Shown here piece by piece: positions 59,336 through 64,000 of a stretch of 64,000 bases of DNA. The translations under genes and the position numbers were made by a program. Origin of the DNA: Amycolatopsis pretoriensis (GTDB lineage Bacteria > Actinomycetota > Actinomycetes > Mycobacteriales > Pseudonocardiaceae). Under the pieces are notes generated by a model. The model was not told where the DNA came from and searched no databases. It saw only the letters and a list, made by a program, of their open reading frames with translations. The stretch covers positions 1 to 64,000 of the forward strand of contig NZ_FNUJ01000013.1 of assembly GCF_900107925.1 (NCBI RefSeq), written 5' to 3'. Each line of letters opens with the position of its first letter. Position 1 is the stretch's first letter.

Positions 59336-60262
59336 CTACGGGGTGAACTCCCCCAGGTGGTCAAGCACCACGAACCGGCTCGAGGTGGCGGCCACCGCTT
59401 TCCGCAGAGTTTCCAGGCCGCCGTTGGGGTCGTGGGCCTGGCCGAGCGGGAGGTCGAAGTCGTCCCAGTGGGTGGCCGCGACGTACCTCGGGTTGCCCAG
59501 CGCGCGCAGCAGGCGCGGCACGTACTGCGTCACCTTCGCGCCGCCCACCGGCACCAGCACGACGTCCGGGCGGAGGCCGGCGAGCTCGGACTCGACGTAG
59601 TTGGACCCGCCGAAGTCCAGGACGCTCGCGCCGCCGCCGGTGACCTGGTAGGCCAGCGTGCCGCCCTCGTAGAGGTCTTCGATGACGCGCGGGCGGTCGC
59701 GGCGGGACAGCGGGCGCGAGCCGGGGAACGGCACCCGGGCCCGTTCGCCGGTAGCCGAGTGCAGGGACCGCAGGATGCGGATCGAGTAGCCGTCGAAGGT
59801 CAGGTCCTCGCCGCCGCTCGCGATCGCCAGTTGGTCTTCCGGGGCACCCAGCGCCGCCATGAGACTCAAATGGGTCTCGGTGCCGAAGACCGTCGCACCG
59901 GTGCGTTTCGCCAGGTAGGGGACGTCGGTGAGGTGGTCGTAGTGGCCGTGGGTGACGAGGATGTGGTCCGCGCGCAGCTCGCCGCGGTCGAGGTAGCCGT
60001 CGATCAGCGCCTTGTTCACCGACAGCGGCGTCTTCGGGTCCGCGCCCGCCGGGGTGTACGTGCCGGTCTTGAAGCGCGTGAGCCAGGGGTCGATGAGGAT
60101 CGTCTTCGTGCCGACGCGGATCTCCCAGCCGTTGTTCCCCCACCACCGCAGAGTCATCTGTGACTGGTGCGGGCTCGCGGCGGCGGACGTCGTGCCCGCC
60201 AGGATGGCCGCCGCCGCGGCGCTCGCGCCGAACAGCCCGCGTCTGCTGAGTCCTGTGTCCAT
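59336..60262 (-). CDS. Tat-exported MBL-fold metallohydrolase
   Basis: 308 residues. A twin-arginine signal (SRRGLFGASAAAAAILAG) is followed by an UlaG/RomA-like metallo-beta-lactamase fold: LRWWGNNGWEIRVGTKTILID, metal motif THGHYDHLTD, later His in ATHWDDFDLP and LDHLGEF. Start ATG 60262 is set by the signal peptide. Secreted hydrolase of unknown substrate. Divergent from the LysR gene. Confidence 0.87.
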   Translation of the reverse strand: MDTGLSRRGLFGASAAAAAILAGTTSAAASPHQSQMTLRWWGNNGWEIRVGTKTILIDPWLTRFKTGTYTPAGADPKTPLSVNKALIDGYLDRGELRADHILVTHGHYDHLTDVPYLAKRTGATVFGTETHLSLMAALGAPEDQLAIASGGEDLTFDGYSIRILRSLHSATGERARVPFPGSRPLSRRDRPRVIEDLYEGGTLAYQVTGGGASVLDFGGSNYVESELAGLRPDVVLVPVGGAKVTQYVPRLLRALGNPRYVAATHWDDFDLPLGQAHDPNGGLETLRKAVAATSSRFVVLDHLGEFTP

Positions 60263-60313
60263 GCCCGGCACCAGACCACGAACCCCGCGCTGCTGTCCAA
60301 GATCGGGACGTCG

Positions 60314-60327
60314 GCATGTCGATATGC
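60314..60327. promoter_or_regulatory. possible LysR-type binding site
   Basis: GCAT-GTCGAT-ATGC, a short palindrome with the T-Nx-A form of LysR sites, 20 bp before the LysR start and in the gap shared with the divergent MBL gene. Confidence 0.4.
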
Positions 60328-60346
60328 GGACGAGTATCGTCGCAGC

Positions 60347-61294
60347 GTGGACCACCTCCGTTCGCTGCGGTACTTCCTGGTCGTCGCCGACGAACTGCAC
60401 TTCGGGCGCGCCGCCGACCGGCTCGGCATCGCGCAGCCGCCGTTGAGCCAGCGTGTGAAACGGCTCGAAGCCGAGCTCGGCGCGAAGCTGTTCGACCGCG
60501 GCCGGCGCGTCACGCTCACCGAAGCCGGCGAAGTGCTGCGCGCGGAAGCCCGAGACCTCCTGAGCCGCTGGGACCGCATGACCACGCTCGTCGCGAAGGC
60601 CGAACGCGGTGAGCTGGACGCCCTGCGCGCGGGCGTGCCGCCGGAACTGCCCGGCGCGGTCCTCGCCGCGATCCTGACGGCCTTCGCTGCGCAGTTCCCC
60701 GCGGTCCGGCTGGACCTGCAGGAGCTGACGACGGCCGAGCAGGCCCGGCTGCTCGCGGACCGGTCCCTGGACGCGGGCCTGCTGCAGCTGCCGGTGGACG
60801 TCGTCGGGCTCGACCTCGGGCCCGCGGTCGACACGCCACTGGGAGTGGTCCTCCCCCGCGATTCGCCGCTGGCGCGCCGGGCTTCGCTCTCCCTCGCGGA
60901 TCTGGCGGGCGAAGGGCTGGTGCACGCGCCGCGCGCGGCGGCGCCGGGGAGTTACGACGCGCTTCTGCGCACGTGCTGGGACCACGGCTTCCGCCCGGCG
61001 TCGATCCGGCACGCGCGCAACCCGGAGTTCGTGCTCGGCCTGGTCCTGGCGGGGCACGGGGTGGCGTTCGAGCCGGCCGCCCGCAAGGAGCCGCGCGTAG
61101 TGTGGCGTCCGCTGGAGGGCGAGGTCCTGCGGGCGCGGATGGCGTTCGCGTGGCCGTCGTCGAGCCCGCACCCCCAGGCGGCGGCGCTGGCCGAGATCGC
61201 GGCGGAGGTGCTGAGGGATGACGGGGTTTCGCGGTTGGTGCCGCCGGACCCGGGCGGGGCACGGCCTTGGGACGTGTTCTACGAGCGCGGTTGA
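60347..61294 (+). CDS. LysR-family regulator
   Basis: 315 residues from GTG 60347. N-terminal winged helix LRYFLVVADELHFGRAADRLG, AQPPLSQRVKRLEAELG, LFDRGRRVTLTEAG; then the two-lobe effector domain (LSLADLAGEGLVHAPR). The gene to its left, on the opposite strand, is the MBL-fold hydrolase and the natural target under the usual LysR layout. Effector unknown. Confidence 0.92.
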   Translation: MDHLRSLRYFLVVADELHFGRAADRLGIAQPPLSQRVKRLEAELGAKLFDRGRRVTLTEAGEVLRAEARDLLSRWDRMTTLVAKAERGELDALRAGVPPELPGAVLAAILTAFAAQFPAVRLDLQELTTAEQARLLADRSLDAGLLQLPVDVVGLDLGPAVDTPLGVVLPRDSPLARRASLSLADLAGEGLVHAPRAAAPGSYDALLRTCWDHGFRPASIRHARNPEFVLGLVLAGHGVAFEPAARKEPRVVWRPLEGEVLRARMAFAWPSSSPHPQAAALAEIAAEVLRDDGVSRLVPPDPGGARPWDVFYERG

Positions 61295-61298
61295 GGCA

Positions 61299-62102
61299 TC
61301 ACGAGCGCAGTTCCTCCACCGCCGCGCGGGCCGCGTCGCCGATGGCCCGGTCGATGTCCGGGCGGCGCAACGTCTCCGCGCCGCCCGCCGTGAACACCGC
61401 CACCGCGTACGCACCGCCGTCCGGGTACGTCACGACGCCGATCTCGTTGCGGATCCCCGGCATCGTCCCCGTCTTGGCCGCCACCGCCACCTCGGGCGGG
61501 AACCCCGCCGTCAGGCGGTGCCAACTCACCTGAGCCGACATCCACGCCAGGACCTGCGCCCCCGGCCCGGGGTCGCGCCACATCGCCGCCAGCAACGACG
61601 TCATCTCGCGCGGCGTCGTCGCGGAAGTCCGCAAAGGATCCAACGCCCGCAACGGAACCCCTGCCGCGGTGTCGTCCATGATCGTGCGCAGCAGGTCCCG
61701 CGGCGCGCCGATCACGGACGTCCGGGTCAACCCCAGCTCCGAGAGCAGAGACCGCACGTTCGCCACGCCCACCCGGTCGAACAGCAGGTCCGCGGCCGTG
61801 TTGTCGGACACCGACAACGCCAGCAGCGCCGCGTCGCGCAGGCTGTAGGAGACGTCGTCCGCGAACCCCGCCGAACCGCTGCCGCCCAGGCGGTCCGCCG
61901 CCGACGCGCGCACGCGGTCCGCCGGGTCGAGCAGGCCCGCCGCGACCTGGCGGGCGAACTCGTACGCCAGTGGCACCTTCACCACCGACGCCAGCACCAC
62001 CGGCTCGTCGGGGTCGACACCCACCGAGGAAGAAGAACCGAGCCGGCGGGCGTGCAGGAACCCCCGCACGCCCGCCGCTTCGAAGATGTCAGCAGGACTC
62101 AC
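61299..62102 (-). CDS. class A beta-lactamase-like serine hydrolase without signal peptide
   Basis: 267 residues from GTG 62102. The active-site blocks of class A enzymes are present: SVVK (Ser-x-x-Lys), SVSDNTAADLL (SDN) and VAAKTGTMPG (KTG). There is no signal peptide, and the start overlaps the stop of the dehydrogenase gene (GTGA), so it should be made in the cytoplasm together with that enzyme. It may be a non-resistance hydrolase rather than a secreted beta-lactamase. Confidence 0.82.
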   Translation of the reverse strand: MSPADIFEAAGVRGFLHARRLGSSSSVGVDPDEPVVLASVVKVPLAYEFARQVAAGLLDPADRVRASAADRLGGSGSAGFADDVSYSLRDAALLALSVSDNTAADLLFDRVGVANVRSLLSELGLTRTSVIGAPRDLLRTIMDDTAAGVPLRALDPLRTSATTPREMTSLLAAMWRDPGPGAQVLAWMSAQVSWHRLTAGFPPEVAVAAKTGTMPGIRNEIGVVTYPDGGAYAVAVFTAGGAETLRRPDIDRAIGDAARAAVEELRS

Positions 62103-63172
62103 ACGGTCATGATGGACCGCAGCCGCCCGACCTCCGCCATCCGGCGCTCCGCGAGCCGGTCGGCCGCCGTCGCCGGGGGCACGCCGTCGGTGTCCGCCAG
62201 CGCGAACACCGCTTTCGTCGTGTCGTAGATGGCCGTCGTCTTGCGCTTGGCCCGCTCGAAGTTGAAGCCGTGGCGCTCATCGTCGACCTGGATGACGCCG
62301 CCGGCGTTGACCAGGTAGTCCGGGGCGTACAGGACACCGCGGTCGGCGAGCTGCTTGTCGATGCCCGCGTGCGCGAGCTGGTTGTTCGCCGCGCCGCACA
62401 CGATGCGGGCGCCGAGCACCGGCACGGTTTCGTCGTTCAGGACGCCGCCCAGCGCGCACGGCGCGAAGACGTCCAGCTCGGCGCGCAGCAGAGTGTCCAC
62501 ATCGGACACCACCTGCACGTTCGGGTAGATCGACCGCGTGCGCGAGATGGCCGGCGCGTAGACGTCGGTGATCGTCACCTGCGCGCCGGCGTCCACGAGG
62601 TGCCCGACAAGGATGTGCCCGACCTTGCCGACGCCGGCCACGCCGACGCGCTTGCCCGCCAGGTCGGGGCTGCCCCAGAGGTGCTCGGCCGAGGCACGCA
62701 TGCCCTGGAAGACGCCGAACGCGGTGAGCACGGACGAGTCGCCGGCCCCGCCGTCTTCGGGTGAGCGGCCGGTGACGTACTGGGACTCGCGAGCCACGAC
62801 GTCCATGTCCTGCACGTACGTGCCGACGTCGCACGCCGTGATGTAACGGCCGTTCAGGGACTGCACGAAACGCCCGTACGCGCGCAGGAGCGCTTCGGAC
62901 TTGAGCGTCTTCGGGTCGCCGATGATGACGGCCTTGCCGCCACCGAGGTCGAGCCCGGCCAGCGCGTTCTTGTACGCCATGCCCTTGGACAGCGCGAGCA
63001 CGTCGTCGAGCGCGTCGGATTCGGTGGCGTAGGGGTGGAAGCGCGTCCCGCCCAGAGCGGGGCCGAGCGCCGTGGAGTAGATGCCGATGATGGCCTTCAG
63101 GCCACTGGCTTCGTCGTGGCAGTACACGACCTGTTCGTGCCCGGTGCCCCGGGCGAACACTCCTTCGGTCAC
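62099..63172 (-). CDS. valine/leucine dehydrogenase (Glu/Leu/Phe/Val family)
   Basis: 357 residues from GTG 63172, with AAAGGAG 8 bases ahead. TALGPALGGTRFHPYATE, SKGMAYKNALAGLDLGGGKA with the substrate and catalytic Lys, and the NAD-binding VGVAGVGKVGHILVGHL match Streptomyces valine dehydrogenase (~364 residues). It deaminates branched-chain amino acids to 2-oxo acids with NAD, feeding precursors for branched fatty acids and polyketides. Translationally coupled to the beta-lactamase-like gene. Leucine versus valine preference cannot be told. Confidence 0.92.
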   Translation of the reverse strand: MTEGVFARGTGHEQVVYCHDEASGLKAIIGIYSTALGPALGGTRFHPYATESDALDDVLALSKGMAYKNALAGLDLGGGKAVIIGDPKTLKSEALLRAYGRFVQSLNGRYITACDVGTYVQDMDVVARESQYVTGRSPEDGGAGDSSVLTAFGVFQGMRASAEHLWGSPDLAGKRVGVAGVGKVGHILVGHLVDAGAQVTITDVYAPAISRTRSIYPNVQVVSDVDTLLRAELDVFAPCALGGVLNDETVPVLGARIVCGAANNQLAHAGIDKQLADRGVLYAPDYLVNAGGVIQVDDERHGFNFERAKRKTTAIYDTTKAVFALADTDGVPPATAADRLAERRMAEVGRLRSIMTV

Positions 63173-63337
63173 GGTGGTGACTCCTTTGTCATCCGCGCCC
63201 GGTTCGTGGCCGGGACGCGCTTCACGGGTCGATGGGAGCCCCACGCGCGGAGGTCGTCCGCCCGCCGGGTGCCCGGCACCAACCTAGATCCCCGATGATC
63301 GCGAGACCAGTGGAGGTCCCGCGATACGGACCGGTAA

Positions 63338-64000
63338 TCAGCCCGCGATCACCTTGCCGAGGGTGCGCATCGCCGTCTCGAGCTGGACGTCCGACAGGTA
63401 CGGCGCCGGCCCGAAGCGCAGGTACTGCCCCCGGCTGTCGGTGCGGACGCCCTCCGCGGCCAGCGCCGCCTGCAGCCCGGACGCGTCGGCGCAGCGCAGC
63501 GAGAGGAACCCGCCGAGCCGCTCCAGCTCGACCGTTCGGTCCCGCGAGACGACGTCCGAAGGCAGCGCGAGCGAGTCGAACACCGACGCGAGCAGGCCCA
63601 CCTGGTGCTGGGAGACCTCACGCAGGAACTCCGGCGTGAGGCCCTGCTCGGCGAAGAACCGCTGGACCCGGGCGCCGCGGTAGTGGCTCGCCGGGTCGTA
63701 GGTCGCGCCGGCGAAGCGGTCGCCGCCGGTGGCGTAGGCAACCTTGCCCGGCTCCCGCTCGTCGGCGAGCGCGCCGAACTCGGCGTACCAGCCGGTGATC
63801 ACCGGGCGCAGCTCCTGGGCGTGCGCGGGCAGCCGCAGGAAGCAGTTGCCCTCGCCGAGCTGCAGGTACTTGTAGCCGCCGCCGAGCACCCACGCGTTGG
63901 TGAGCCCGAGGTCGTGCAGCGGGAACGGCACGACGCCCAGCGCGTGGTAGGCGTCGACGACCAGCTCGATCGACCGGCCGCGGCACGAGTCGGCGAGGTG
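63338..64000 (-). CDS. kynU: kynureninase (partial, 5' end outside the window)
   Basis: The C-terminal ~220 residues of a PLP enzyme of aminotransferase class V. LVVDAYHALGVVPF holds the cofactor Asp, and GGGYKYLQLGEGNCFLRLP the Schiff-base Lys region typical of kynureninase, followed by GWYAEFGALAD and the small C-terminal domain (SRGQYLRFGPAPYLSD). The frame stays open to the right edge, so the N-terminal half is missing here. Kynureninase splits kynurenine or 3-hydroxykynurenine to (hydroxy)anthranilate and alanine in tryptophan breakdown. Confidence 0.88.
   Translation of the reverse strand, partial: HLADSCRGRSIELVVDAYHALGVVPFPLHDLGLTNAWVLGGGYKYLQLGEGNCFLRLPAHAQELRPVITGWYAEFGALADEREPGKVAYATGGDRFAGATYDPASHYRGARVQRFFAEQGLTPEFLREVSQHQVGLLASVFDSLALPSDVVSRDRTVELERLGGFLSLRCADASGLQAALAAEGVRTDSRGQYLRFGPAPYLSDVQLETAMRTLGKVIAG

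Noticed and set aside
61299..62102. Annotating the protein as a secreted antibiotic-resistance beta-lactamase
   Set aside because: No signal peptide and a GTGA-coupled start within a metabolic operon.
1..64000. tRNA genes, prophage, integrase attachment sites
   Set aside because: Scanned for T-loop GGTTCGAATCC-type motifs, integrase and phage structural proteins; none seen.

Overview
The window reads as chromosome of a high-GC actinomycete, most likely Amycolatopsis or a close Pseudonocardiaceae relative. The first bases are the 5' end of a 16S rRNA gene on the minus strand whose sequence fits that group. GTG starts are frequent, 4-bp ATGA/GTGA overlaps are common, and coenzyme F420 genes are present (fbiC, a Ddn-like reductase, an F420-type LLM oxidoreductase). 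Genus assignment is inference.

Layout: 1-533 16S 5' end and rRNA leader. 534-6936 hydrolase, YdfG-like dehydrogenase, a degenerate IS1634-type transposase, fbiC, lipoprotein. 7024-10469 a three-gene unit of HalD/BesD-type hydroxylase, methyltransferase and choline/carnitine-type acyltransferase, facing an esterase/methyltransferase pair. 12246-23236 an alpha-glucan locus: two secreted GH87 alpha-1,3-glucanases in tandem, a LacI regulator, a sugar ABC importer lacking its own ATPase, and a GH13 alpha-glucosidase. 23233-31215 LVIVD-repeat protein, solitary family 5 binding protein, nucleotidyltransferase, a membrane-anchored NACHT ATPase, SDR, methyltransferase. 31260-36456 S8/S53-type protease, PH-domain protein, lpdA, acyltransferase, Ddn-like reductase. 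36674-40470 LacI/DUF993/sugar isomerase/IclR catabolic cluster. 40517-47261 two-component system followed by a lysine 2-monooxygenase pathway operon (permease, davA, davB, TetR). 47358-52093 TetR, hydrolase, small membrane protein, PucR regulator, SGNH esterase. 52083-59031 a five-gene carotenoid/stilbene cleavage oxygenase operon with a divergent tandem-HxlR regulator. 59103-64000 DUF5302 protein, Tat-exported MBL hydrolase, LysR, a class A beta-lactamase-like protein fused by overlap to a branched-chain amino acid dehydrogenase, and the 3' part of a kynureninase.

The most unusual items are: the hydroxylase/methyltransferase/acyltransferase unit, whose acyltransferase has lost the carnitine-carboxylate arginine; a family of intergenic elements all built on a 30-nt period (17939-18174 and 49489-49569) that read as related 10-codon repeats on both strands; two glucan-locus promoters with identical geometry; and the NACHT protein. 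No tRNA gene, CRISPR array or prophage was seen.
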